A DNA stretch of 64,000 bases from Cyprinodon diabolis (Eukaryota; Chordata; Actinopteri; Cyprinodontiformes; Cyprinodontidae), in contig CM060081.1 in the NCBI GenBank assembly GCA_030533445.1, positions 4,227,815-4,291,814 on the forward strand. The letters are read 5' to 3'. Positions 44,445 to 56,400 of this stretch are shown one piece after another (within the stretch, counting starts at the first letter, position 1; every line of letters starts with the position of its first letter). The notes under the pieces are model-generated. The model saw nothing but the letters and a program-made list of their open reading frames with translations. It was not told the DNA's origin and searched no databases. The position numbers and the translations under genes are program-made.

Positions 44445-46268
44445 TCCATCATCCATCCGTCCGTCCGTCCGTCTATCCATCCATCTTCCTTCCATCCATC
44501 CATTCATTCATCCATTCATCCGTCCGTCCGTCCATCCATCCATCGAACCATCCATCCATCCAATCATCCATCCATCAATCCATCCATCTTCCATCCATCC
44601 ATCCATCTTCCAATCATCTATCCATCCAACCATTCATCCATGCACTTACCCATCCATCTTCCATCCATCCATTCATCCATCCATTCATCCATCCATCCAT
44701 CCATCCATCCAACCATTCATCCATGCACTTACCCATCCATCGTCCATCCATCCATCCATCCATCCATCTTCCAAACATCCATCCATCCAACCATTCATCC
44801 ATGCACTTACCCATCCATCTTCCATCCATCCATTCATCCATCCATCCATCCATCCAACCATTCATCCATCCAACCATTCATCCATGCACTTACCCATCCA
44901 TCTTCCATCCATCCATTCATCCATCCATTCATCCATCCATCCATCCATCCATCCATCCAACCATTCATCCATGCACTTACCCATCCATCGTCCATCCATC
45001 CATCCATCCATCCATCTTCCAATCATCCATCCATCCAACCATTCATCCATGCACTTACCCATCCATCTTCCATCCATCCATTCATCCATCCATCCATCCA
45101 TCCATCCATCCATCCAACCATTCATCCATGCACTTACCCATCCATCTTCCATCCATCCATTCATCCATCCATCCATCCATCCATCCAACCATTCATCCAT
45201 GCACTTACCCATCCATCGTCCATCCATCCATCAATCCATCCATCTTCCATCCATCCATCCATCCATCCATCCATCCATCCATCCATCCAACCATTCATCC
45301 ATGCACTTACCCATCCATCTTCCATCCATCCATTCATCCATCCATTCATCCATTCATCCATGCACTTACCCATCCATCGTCCATCCATCCATCCATCCAT
45401 CCATCCATCCATCAATCCATCCATCCATCCATCCATCCATCCATCCATCCAACCATTCATCCATGCACTTACCCATCCATCTTCCATCCATCCATTCATC
45501 CATCCATCCAACCATTCATCCATGCACTTACCCATCCATCGTCCATCCATCCATCCATCCATCTTCCATCCATCCATTCATCCATCCATCTTCCAATCAT
45601 CCATCCATCCAACCATTCATCCATGCACTTATCCATCCATCGTCCATCCATCCATCCATCCATCTTCCATCCATCCATTCATCAATCCATCTTCCAATCA
45701 TCCATCCATCCAACCATTCATCCATGCACTTACCCATCCATCTTCCATCCATCCATCTTCCATCCATCCATCCATCCATCCATCCATCCAACCATTCATC
45801 CATGCACTTACCCATCCATCGACCATCCATCCATCCATCTTCCATCCATCCATCTTCCATCCATCCATTCATCCATTCATCCATCCATCTTCCAATCATC
45901 CTTCCGTCCGTCTGTCCATCAATCCATCCAACCATCCATCTATCCATCCATCTTCCATCCATCCGTCCATCCATCCGTCCATCCATCTATCCATCCATCT
46001 TCCATCCATCCATCCATTCATTCATCCGTCCATCCATCCATCCATCCATCCATCTTCCAATCATCCATCCATCCAACCATTCATCCATGCCCTTACCCAT
46101 CCATCTTCCATCCATCCATTCATCAATCCATCCATCCAACCATTCATCCATGCACTTACCCATCCATCGTCCATCCATCCATCCATCCATCCATCCATCT
46201 TCCAATCATCCTTCCGTCCGTCTGTCCATCAATCCATCCAACCATCCATCTATCCATCCATCTTTCAT

Positions 46269-46304
<36 letters not shown>

Positions 46305-46908
46305 CTATCCATCCATCTTCCATCCATCCATCCATTCATTCATCCGTCCATCCATCCATCCATCCATCTTCCAATCATCCATCCATCCAACCATTCATCC
46401 ATGCACTTACCCATCCATCTTCCATCCAACCATCTTCCATCCATCCATCCATTCATCCATCCATCCATTCATCCATCCATCTTCCAATCATGCTTCCGTC
46501 CGTCTGTCCATCAATCCATCCTACCATCCATCTATCCATCCATCTTCCATCCATCCACCCATCCATCTGTCCAACCATCCATCTATCCATCCATCCTTCC
46601 ATTCATGCACCTACCCATCCATCTTCCATCCATCCATCCATCCATCCATCCATCCATCCATCCATCTTCCAATCATTCGTCCGTCCATCCATCCATCCAT
46701 CCATCTTCCATCCATCCATCCATCCATCCATCCATCCATCTTCCAATCATTCGTCCGTCCATCCATCCATCCATCCATCCATCTTCCATCCGTCCATCCA
46801 TCCATCCATCCATCCATCCATCCATCCATCCATCCATCCATCCATCCATCCATCCATCCATCCATCTTCCATCCATCCATCCATCCATCCATCCATCCAT
46901 CCATCCAA
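44445..46908. repeat. CCAT-based tandem array with higher-order cassettes
   Basis: About 2.46 kb of CCAT with variants CCGT, CTTC, CATT and CAAC. A cassette containing CATTCATCCATGCACTTACC recurs about 19 times, often near 80 bp apart (e.g. 44638, 44721, 44801, 44882). Because CATCCATCCATC encodes HPSI in every shift, all three forward frames stay open for roughly 700-770 codons and the reverse gives MDGW repeats. These are not real genes. Confidence 0.97.
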
Positions 46909-47527
46909 ACTCTTCAAGATGGAAAGAAAAAAAATTATCAGAAAGATGAGACAGGCCCTTGGGATCAGACCAGGATCCTTTAAGCAGCTTTAAAATATAT
47001 CAAATATATAAAGTAAAAAGCAAAGTCAGAAGGCAGCAAAATAACAAGTCAAGAAAATTAGTCATGTCAGTTTGCTTCTCCAGACACACAATCTCAAGAC
47101 ACTCCAGTTCACAATTTACGCTGCACATGGTCAGCATTTCTCTCATGCTTTAGGCATGTCTAGCTTTTCTCTGCATCTTTCTCAGCCTGCCAGTTTCAAC
47201 TGTAAACGAATTCACACAACACTCAAAGCAATATGAGTAAGGACTTTGAAGTGGCAAAAGACGGCCTGCTGCAGCGTTAGGCACAGAACACACATGCACC
47301 ACAAAATCTACATCCACATGCGTGATAACACTATAATGAAGTCCCACTTCCTTTAACCTTCTCATTCACATTGAGATGGAAACTAAGTGAGAAAAATATA
47401 TTAAAAAAAAACAAAAAGAAAGAGAAAGAAAAAGAAAAAGAAAGAAAAATCAGGGAAAGTACATTACAGTGGCAAAAAGTTAATGAAACATTTAATTAAC
47501 AAAATTAAATTAGAAAATATAGCCTTC
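46909..47527. other. nothing recognised; A/G-rich patch near 47400-47450
   Basis: AAAGAAAG-type low-complexity stretch; otherwise unremarkable. Confidence 0.4.
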
Positions 47528-47672
47528 CATTTTCCAACACTCTTAATTCAAAGTGGGGTTGCAAGGGGTGCTGGTGCTTCATGCACACACTCACACCTAA
47601 GGAGAAATCACAGAAGCCAATTGAACCCTGCTGCCACTTGTGTCTCTGCTGTGTGTCTATATATATATAAAT

Positions 47673-47734
<62 letters not shown>

Positions 47735-47857
47735 TATCTCTCACGCTTTTCCCGAGTGGGGTCGCGAGGGGTGCTGGTGCCTATCTCCAGCACTCAACGG
47801 GCGAGAGGTGGGGTACATCCTGGACAGGTCGCCAGTCCATCGCAAGGCAATCTCTCC
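47528..47857 (-). repeat. two SINE 3' fragments flanking a (TA)n run
   Basis: GTGGGGTTGCAAGGGGTGCT (47553) and GTGGGGTCGCGAGGGGTGCT (47758) are both reversed 3' parts of the SINE complete at 63148. The (TA)n tract lies at 47658-47732, with a further TA run at 47858-47881. Confidence 0.7.
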
Positions 47858-47881
47858 ATATATATATATATATATATATAC

Positions 47882-49210
47882 TGGAATCTCCACAAGTTTC
47901 TCAATAATCCTGTTAAACTTTTTCCCTGGTCTCTCTTTACTGGTTTCTCTGCATGTGGGTCCGAGCTCTTGATAAAATCATGACAGTCATAGTCTTCACC
48001 AGCATACACACAATTGTCAGAAATATAAACAAGGCATTTGATTTCCAGTTAAAAAACCCAGTTGCAGAAAAAAAAACCTTTTTAAGGTCTTTAATTCAGA
48101 AATCAAATCTTAATTTATTGTATGAAATATTTTTCTGCATTAATATCCCCATTTACAGAGCATTATAATATAATAACATGACATTTTCGTCTTACAGATT
48201 TTTGCTGTCTACTGTATTTTTCTATGTTCTCTGGATTAAAGTTTTCTCATTTAAACTTATTTTCGCTTAAGTTCTGCCTCATCCTCAAACTCCCCACAGT
48301 TTCTGTCTCTCTGTGTCTATATCCCCCCCGCTGAGCATCTTCATTCCATCACTGTAATGGCTTTTTACACGGCGTGACACAAATGAGGACAGATGGAGAC
48401 TTAAAAACTGTCTCAGAGCAACACCAAAGAGGAGGAAATCTGCAAAGAAAATAATTTTCTTTGAACCTAATTAAATAAATCTGAGGTGGAAACTGGCTCA
48501 CATTTCAGATTTAAGTCCTTTGACTTTATTTAATTACTGAGTGGTTTCCGTGTGGTTTGTTTCCAGAGGCCTTATAAATCTTTCAATCTTTCCTTAAGTG
48601 AGGCAGAGATACAGAAAGTTAATGAATCACCAGTCAGAAAACACTTCATTACTCCCTAAACTGATAATTGCAGACACTGATTTGAGCCGAAACCTAATAC
48701 TGCTTTCTGAGAAATGTTGTTTGCATTACAATTCCCAAATTCCAGATCATAAGGAGCAAAAGGAGTGAAAACATCGATCAGGCTTTAGACCACTGTGGCA
48801 GACTGAAGGAAGCAAAGGAGCTCGGGCAAAGGTTGCTACTCTTCTTCTGGACTGCTATGTTAAATATTTGCTGATGCTAACCATTGGTGCTAACCAAAGA
48901 TTAGGCAACTGGCAAACAGTACAGAGCAAAAGTGGCTGGGTGTTTCAAAAACCGGTCTTTAGTTCAGCTTTGAAAACCTCTACAGGGCCTAATGTTGGAG
49001 GGAGATGTTCCTCAAAGATGAAGCACCCAGGGTGAAACTACTTTAAAAGGACAACAACCAGAGAGAAAGGGGAGGAAATTTGGAATGCAAAAGATCAGAA
49101 AGAAGGTATCATGCTAATCTTAAATTTTCAAGAACCTTGTACTTGAGCAGCAGGAGTTAAAATCAGCTCGAACTTAAGCAGTTAAATTAGTAGTGGAGGA
49201 ACATGAGAAT
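47882..49210. other. nothing recognised
   Basis: No exon or repeat supported. Confidence 0.4.
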
Positions 49211-50347
49211 GAGTAGAACTAAAGAGAGGAGGTGGAGCAGCTGGTGGACTGGTGCAAAGATAACAGTCTGATCCTGAATGTGGAGAAAAAGAAGGAGATC
49301 ATCTTGGACCTCAGGAGAAACTGACCTAACCACGCGCCACTGATCCACTGTTCATCAACAGCTCAACTGTAGCTGTGGTCAGCAGCACCAAGTCCTTGCG
49401 GTTTCACTTACCAGACAACCGCAAATGGTCTTTGAACAATTCAATTCAGTTTATTTATATAGCGCCAAATTCACAACACATGTCATCTCAAGGCACTTTA
49501 CAGTTCAACCAGATCATACAGTCAAATTGATACAAAGTTTTCTATCTAAGGAAAACCAGATCATTGCATTGACTCATTGACTCAAATACAATCCCTCAGA
49601 CTAAGCATGCTTGTAGCGACAGTGGAGAGGAAAAACTCCCTTTTAACAGGAAGAAACCTCCAGCAGAACCAGGCTCAGTGTGAGCGTACACCAAATGTAC
49701 TTCCTGCACATGATGAGAAGAGCCCACCTGCCCCCACCCATCCTCCCCACCTTCTACAGAAGCACCATAGAGAGCGTTCTGACCAGATGTCTCACTGTGT
49801 GGTGTGGAGGCTGCAGCGCCTCAGACTGGAAGAAGGTGAGACGAGTAGTAAGAACAGCAGAGAAGATCATCTGGGCTCCTCTCCCCTCTGTAAAAGACAT
49901 TTCATCCAAGTACTGCATGTCCCGAGCCTATAACATTATCAACGACCCCTCTTAATGGGCTTTGCAGCATTCGACGCAGGACCAGAAGGTTCTGCAGCAG
50001 CTTTTTCCCCACAGCCATAAGACTGTTGACCTGTTGAAAACTCTAATAAGTCACAAATCGATCCCCTGCATCACACTGTAAACATCACAACTCAGTGTTT
50101 CTGTTGCATGTTTGCACTATATCTATTGATTTTTGCACTGCTCTGAACCCTCCACATCAATACCTTTTCGCACCATGTCTCTCCTACACTGTTTACATTT
50201 TCGATCACTGCTGTACTTAATAAATGGAAATGTTCATTTCACTGCTAAGCTGCTCATTCACTGTCGGAAAGCTGTATGTATCAAAATTTGTTTTGTATAC
50301 ACTTTTGTAAACAAAGTGAGAATAAAGTTTGTCTAAGTCTCTAAGTC
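49211..50347 (+). pseudogene. Rex1/CR1-like LINE, ORF end and 3' UTR, interrupted by L2
   Basis: Before the interruption the text reads QLVDWCKDNSLILNVEKKKE, the end of the RT core, followed by stops. After it comes MYFLHMMRRAHLPPPILPTF, then LTRCLTVWCGGCSASDWKKV and VVRTAEKIIWAPLPSV, the typical C-terminal region of Rex1/CR1-like LINE ORFs. The 3' end is AGAATAAAGTTTGTCTAAGT. Frameshifts and stops show it is dead. An L2 tail lies in it at 49438-49686. Confidence 0.8.
49438..49686 (-). mobile_element. L2-clade 3' fragment inserted in the LINE above
   Basis: Reversed tail AATTCAATTCAGTTTATTTA to reversed CAGGCTCAGTGTGAGCG; LINE coding resumes directly after. Confidence 0.85.
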
Positions 50348-51064
50348 GTGTTCATGTTTTCTCAGATTGGGTTAAAATGTGATAAGTTGCTTTTCAACTA
50401 TCTGCAACCCTGCAAAACTTTCAATGTCCAAGGACACAGAGACGTGAATTGGAACATCTGCACTTTCAAACGATGAAATCAGTCTGAAATTCTATCAAGT
50501 AGTCACATTAAGTCGGGGTGGGAGGTTACAATCATATGAAGGCAAACAGTTTTTGACAATTGCTTACTATCACTGTATAATTGCATTAAATAACAGTGAT
50601 TTCACTTTTAAACAGATGTCCAGCATTTTCTTACATGTCAGTCGGTGGTATGGTTACTAACTGACATTTGAGATGATTAGATAGAGCTGCACTAAATTAG
50701 CAATGCACAGAAACCACAGAAACATGGAGCCTATGCCCCGCAGCTGTAAGCTGTGCCCTGAGGTTAGATTAAATTCCAACGTGGTAAATTAAATCTACAT
50801 AAGGAGTGGCCATGATAGGCCACACACATATATGTAGACGCCTCGTTGGCTGCAGGTTCCCACATCGACATCAATGCCGTATCGTATGTGGCAGAAAGTA
50901 GTTAACGTCTGTTGTAGTGAACGTTGATCAGCTTTGCAAGACTATTCTTTGTCAACCCTGGAGCATGAGGAAGATTTATCATTAATGTGAACAAACTGAA
51001 ATCTGTAAAATAAATAAGATTTAAACCAGTGTAATGCTTAAATTCCTACAAAATTCTTAAATTC
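50348..51064. other. nothing recognised
   Basis: No supported feature. Confidence 0.35.
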
Positions 51065-51109
51065 TTTCTAAAAATATATATTATTAGTATATATATATAT
51101 ATTATGATC

Positions 51110-51545
51110 AACTTTATCAAATGCAGCAGTGAGATCTAAGCACAGTTACAAATCCATTATCTGAGGTCATGGGAATATCATTAGTAACTTTCACTAGAGC
51201 TGTTTCAGTGCTATGATGAGATCTCAACCCAGATTTAAACTCTTCAAAAAGTTCATTAAGGTGTAAGCGATCGCACACTTGTTTGGCAACTACTTTCTCA
51301 AGAATTTTAGACAAGAAAGGAAGATTGGATATAGGTCTATAATTCACCAAGTAATCTGGGTCAAGAGACGCTTCTTAAGCAAAGGTTTAATTACAGCAAC
51401 CTTAAAAGCCTTTGGTACATATCCCTGTAACAGAGATAGATTAATCACATCTAAAATTGAGGAGGAGAACAACGGGAGTATTTCCTTTAATAATCTGGTT
51501 GGTACCGGATCTAATGTACAAGTTGAAGGCTTAGATGAAGACAAT
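51110..51545 (-). pseudogene. L2-clade LINE reverse transcriptase fragment
   Basis: The minus strand reads LDPVPTRLLKEILPLFSSS and VPKAFKVAVIKPLLKK, then after a frameshift VNYRPISNLPFLSKILEKVV and LRSHHSTETALVKVTND: the fingers part of an L2-type RT (blocks 0-2). The palm with the YxDD box is missing. One frameshift lies near 51345. Confidence 0.85.
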
Positions 51546-51590
51546 AGTTTTGCTGTTGTGAATTTGTGCTATATAAATAAACAGAATGGA
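51546..51590 (+). mobile_element. L2 tail remnant
   Basis: TGTGCTATATAAATAAACAG; only the last hairpin and tail. Confidence 0.55.
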
Positions 51591-52244
51591 AAAAACTATT
51601 AATTTTGTTTGGACTGAGGTAAAACATGGTGTGATATGTCTGTTCGCACCATGAAAAATAACTAGCATTGTCAGCATTCTCTGAACCCAGGTAAGAAATA
51701 CTAGATATTAAAAGTGCAAAATGAACAAGCTCTTATTATGAAACACAACAACATAAGTCATAACTAGAGCAGAGGGATGAAGCATGAGTGAGAGAGAAAG
51801 GGAGAAACCTAATAGGATGGTAAAAGGAAAGCTCTGCAAACAACGTCAATAAGAGTTTATCTAGAGTGACCTTTAGTTTGAATTTTCACAGCTAGTAATG
51901 AGATGTTTTATTTTTATAGGATCTGTGAAAATAGTATTTCAGCAAAAGTGTGGGTGTCCTCTTGAACATATTGGAGAAAAAAAAATAAATAAAGGAGCCA
52001 ATAATGGTGTATTTACAGCGAACGCTTAAACACTGAAACTTGGACGGTGGGTCAAACGTTGGTCAAGATTGGTCATCTTCTTCATCTGCTTTGTTTTGTA
52101 GCTACAGGCTAGAGAGCAGCTTTGCTTTATTTACTTTATGAGTTGGAAAAAAATAGTTTTAATCACATTTTAAGCATGAAGGTCCAGCTGAAAACATAAT
52201 CTGTGCAGTCTGTTCATCAGACTGGAAGTGAATATAAAGTGTTG

Positions 52245-52330
52245 GTTTTCTTGGTGAACTGTAAAATATCTTGAGATGACATGCGTTGTGAATTGGCGCT
52301 ATATAGATAAAGTGAATTGAATTGAAAGTG
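52245..52330 (+). mobile_element. short L2 3' tail
   Basis: GTGAACTGTAAAATATCTTG to TATAGATAAAGTGAATTGAA; a strongly truncated copy. Confidence 0.75.
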
Positions 52331-53439
52331 TTTTTAAGGTTTGTTTTTAAATGCATTTTAATGTAGATATTTATAAAAATTTTCACCACAGTTTATCAAA
52401 AACAGTTTTAGTGCAGTAATAATTATCAGCTTGCTCTTTTCCTTGTAAGTAACAATCCATCCTCATAGCTTTTCAAAACCTGTGGAGTTCAATAGTATAA
52501 GCGAGTACCAACAAATAGGGCGCCGATACCATTTTGAGAGCCAAAAGTTTATTCAACTATTGTCACCCATTCCAGGCAGGCAATTAAAACTTTTACTGGA
52601 TCCTTCAAGTTGTATTGATCTTTTTCCTGCTTCACAAAGGTAGGTTTCAAAAAGATGGTGTTGGTATGGTATAAGTATTGGCCAACACTGCACAGCCGGG
52701 GCCAAAAAATGGCATCGGCACAACACTACAGTTCAACCCATTAAAAGTATATAAATTTATTTTTCATATGCAGACTGCTCTGCAGAAGTGCTTGCATATA
52801 TTGTCTGTCTCCCAAAAAACTCCTGGAGAAAACTCAGCTTTTCTGATTGGTTGATGCTCTGTGTCAAGCTGCAAAAGTTCCGATTTCAAAACTCCAGCAT
52901 CAAACTCTGGAATGCCCTTTTTCTGTTGAACCATCTCTCTGCCTCCCTTTCTCTTGCTTTCATCTGGCTACTCAACAAACTGAAAACATAACAGGAGAAT
53001 TTGGCCAGCAGGACCCAGCAGCCACCTTTAGTAGGGCAGATAAGGAGACATTTAACCACTGCAGCAGCAGAATATGCATTGTTCCTGCAGTTGAAAGCTT
53101 TGCTTTCTTCCTTGGGCTTGATGGGGAACATCAGAAAATTGAGTGGAGATGTTTCCCAGGAGGCCTCAGCAGTGCCTCCAACCCTAAACCTAATCATTTG
53201 CTTCTGCTTCAACAATTTCCCACCTTCTTGATGCACACGTTGCTGTCATCAAGGCATCTCCACTCCTCTCCTAGTGGAACTGGTTGATACCTCCAACCCC
53301 ACTCCAAAGCACTCTCCTTGTCACCTCAAGCTGCTCTTGCTTGACCTCCACCATGCAGGTCATCACTCTATGTTCCTGTTCCAGAACTTTTCAAAAGTGG
53401 TGAGAAGGAGCAGCTGTAGCCCACAGGTTGTATTGAGCA
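52331..53439. other. unrecognised; possible old retroelement
   Basis: A 146-codon forward frame (52847-53287) is open but I see no family motif. Its closeness to the Penelope-like ORF end at 53.5 kb suggests transposon debris; no claim is made. Confidence 0.3.
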
Positions 53440-54010
53440 TTTCCTCCTCTACCCGATATTGGAGAAACCGAACAACCGCTCCACAGACACATGTCCCAAC
53501 ACAGAAAAGCCACCTCCTCGGGACAAGACTACATCAGTACATCTATACCTTATGAACAAAGGACATTCGTTTGAGGACCAGAATGTTCAAATTTTGGACA
53601 AAGACGATAGGTGGTTTGAGAGGGGTGTGAAGGAAGCCATCTATGTAAAGAAAGAGAAACCAACATTAAACAGAGGGGTTGGACTCCTACAAAGCAGCAA
53701 TAGAGTTGATCCCTTCCCGCTATCATCAGCCTGTTCAGCCAGAACAATGATTCCCTTTAACGACCCCCCTTTTTGAGACATAAACAGGTTTTGGGTATTA
53801 AAATAAAGAAACCAAACAACTCCCATTCCAGAGGGGTGGACCCGTTCCTCCATTTCAATTTGCATGTTTTCTAAGCCAAAACAAGGCTTTGTTTTTGATC
53901 CGCTCTATAAAGCCTCAAACTCAATGCTATTTCAGACATTTTGAATTAAAAAAGCTTCCTGGATGGGAAGCGAAACTTCTTCAAACTTGGAAACAAAGTC
54001 CAGTGGATTG
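53440..54010 (+). pseudogene. Penelope-like element, ORF C-terminus and end
   Basis: The frame reads HLYLMNKGHSFEDQNVQIL, DDRWFERGVKEAIYVKKEKP and TLNRGVGL, the conserved C-terminal part after the GIY-YIG endonuclease of Penelope-like elements. The following DNA contains the shared end with GCTTCCTGGATGGGAAGC and GAAACTTCTTCAAACTTGG. RT and the GIY-YIG core itself are not visible, so the copy is dead. Confidence 0.85.
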
Positions 54011-54855
54011 TCTTTACATTTTTTGCGAGCATTTCTACCCCAGCATCACCTGTGAAGTCTTGAACAGAAAGATGGTGTATACTGTATACTGGGGTATACT
54101 CGCACAACGGTTTATACAACAGTATTATAAAAGGTTCCTTTGTACCTCTATGCCATTTCTTTTTTATTTACTTTTTTTATTTGTAACAATTCAAAGCAAG
54201 CTGTGCCAAGTTTATCTTGATTTGGTTGAGTCCCAACAGGAAATGAACCAGAAGATGCAGATTTGAGTCAAAGATGATGGATGAAGAGCAGAGTGCATAC
54301 CTACATGTTTCTGTCATTGCAGCTGGGAAGTCGGCCAAGTTTGAAATGCAAATGAATCCTAAATCTGTTTTTCACTCTTCCTCTGAGGAATCACAGCTTT
54401 CTGCAGCGCCAACTAACCTAACAGGCTCTACTTTTATAATTCACATTCTAATCTCTCCTTCTGCCTTTTCTCTTTTAAAATTATGTTTCTCTTTTTGTCT
54501 TCATGCGTCAGAAAGACTTCAGGTTTTTTGTTTTGTCTTTTTTGCTGTCAAAGCAGATATTCTGTTAAAAGAGTGAAAATAACTTAAATAAAGCTGAGCT
54601 ATTTCGGTATTTTGTCTTACTCTCCAATAATGCTGTGACCTACTTTCCTTCTGCACTGTGATAATAATTCAGTGATTCTACTCAGGACACATTGACTACA
54701 TCTATGCAACCAGTGTTGGCATGAAGCCATCGATCAGAAGATCGGAATGGACCCATTTAAAGATTAAACAAAATGCATAATTCCTAATTATTGTCAGAAA
54801 TCTTGAGGTTACCTATTCTGGAACTTGCATGGATGAACAGTGAGAAAATTAGAGT

Positions 54856-55530
54856 AATTTTAATGTGAATGTGTTTTAGTGGAGGCATCCATGTTTGTCA
54901 AAGAACACTACTGCCACCTACTGGTTTGTGACGTCACGGTGCGGTATCGGCTGTTGATCAAGTCCCAGTGCTGTATCTGGTGTTTGTCACAATGTGCTAT
55001 TATCCAAGTCATCTTGAAAACATTCTTCTTCCAAATGTTGGCTACATATTATGGGTTTTTTCTCTGGCCAGAAGTTCAACGGTAAAACAAACCCGTCCGT
55101 GGAGGATCAGGTTTTGGAAAGGTGGAATAACTCTTTTTTTTCACTTTTACCCGATGTATTCCAGCATCCAGCTGCCATGCAGGTGGGCATTGTCAGTTTC
55201 ACTATAGCTCTGGTGAATTTCAATGGTGAAGTCCTCTGGAAATCTTCAATAATTGTTGTTGATTGCAGATGTGTCTAGTAGTTCCCATTGATTTAGCTTG
55301 TAAAGCGGGGAGAATGGCGCTAGGCTTACCGCACCGTGACGTCACTGCTGGAAGATGCCAGGAGGGAGGTGTTACTATATTTGGGCGGAAAGGGCCGCTC
55401 CCAGACTCAGTGATCGCCAGTAAAATGATTATCTTCATTTTTTAACTGATTAAATTAATTAATTAACTGTGAATGAATTAGTTTTAGGTATAAATAATGA
55501 TCCATTGGTTATTCCTTGCTGACCAGACAT
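54856..55530 (-). mobile_element. Kolobok-like THAP family copy 4 (reverse, decayed)
   Basis: The whole copy is inverted relative to copies 1-3. ACCGCACCGTGACGTCACTG and GACGTCACGGTGCGGTATCG flank a THAP frame on the minus strand that starts MPTCMAAGCWNTSGKSEKK, then loses frame and Trp. The outer terminal repeat is reduced to TGCTGACCAGAC. Confidence 0.75.
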
Positions 55531-55875
55531 ATAGCGTGGCTTCACCACCTTAGAGGGGGGTGGGTTAGTGGGGCGATCGCACTTGTGCACCTTGTCCCTT
55601 TTCCTATCACTTCATTACTGTGTGTCTAAATCTCTCGCTTTATTAGCTGGATTAGCGCTGGTTGTGAGCGCACCATTTGAGTGCCGCCGTCATGTGACCA
55701 GGAAATTTTAAGTAAATCTCTGGCGCCCTCTATCAGTACATCAATATGGGTCCAGTTCCGTTCCTTTTAAAGGATGATAATGTTCAGCAAAACCTGAGAC
55801 AAGGGCCTCAGTTCAGGTGTGAACCTGGATAAACATACAAACTGTAGTCAAATACTGTAATAAAAGGTGTTTATG

Positions 55876-56032
55876 TCATGGTTTTGGTTGTGTTTAAGTT
55901 TTATCTTTGAGTTTTCATTGGTTCATTGGTTTCATTGAGTTCTTGGGTATTTCTTGTTGCCCTCTTATGTCAGTCTCCTTCTCCTAGCTCCCTTTTAGAC
56001 TCCTCTGTTCACACCTGCTCCCAATCTGTGTA
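55876..56032 (-). mobile_element. CTGTCA MITE fragment
   Basis: TGTCATGGTTTTGGTTGTGT and TTCTTGTTGCCCTCTTATGT, CACACCTGCTCCCAATCTG are the inverse of the right part of 23539-23955. Confidence 0.7.
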
Positions 56033-56036
56033 TGTA

Positions 56037-56100
56037 TTAGTTTTAGGTATAAATAATGACCCATTGATTATTCCTTGCAGACCAGATTTTTCTTTAAAAG
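56037..56100 (-). mobile_element. Kolobok-like terminal fragment
   Basis: TTTTAGGTATAAATAATGAC and TTATTCCTTGCAGACCAGAT match the left 60 bp of the THAP family, inverted. Confidence 0.65.
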
Positions 56101-56317
56101 AGAAAATCCATGAACAGAGTAAGGAGGAGTGAAGGTTCTGCTTCCAACCATTTGCAGTTCTGTCCTGGAACTGATTCCAAAGATGTGACAATCTACATGT
56201 TTCCAATAGCCAAACACTAAAATTCATAATGGCCTCCAACACCCCAGGAAAACGACGATGCTGGGTTTTTGATTAGCATCTGTTCAGATCATGCTCATCC
56301 CCCCTATGCTGCTTAAA

Positions 56318-56400
56318 TATATCAGCAATCCAACCACAGATAGATCTGGTGGAGCTGACAAAAAGACGATTCCTGGATAGAAGAGGAAACGCCTTCAAAA
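56318..56400 (+). mobile_element. Penelope-like element end fragment
   Basis: CAGATAGATCTGGTGGAGCT and TTCCTGGATAGAAGAGGAAA resemble the element ends at 35310, 17925 and 53945. Confidence 0.45.

Noticed and set aside
44640..46993. Forward ORFs of about 700-770 codons over the CCAT array
   Set aside because: HPSI repeats in every frame are a consequence of tetranucleotide repeats without stops; no splice or start context.
52847..53287. 146-codon ORF as a retroelement gag/protease
   Set aside because: No zinc knuckle, protease DTG/DSG or other motif could be pointed to.
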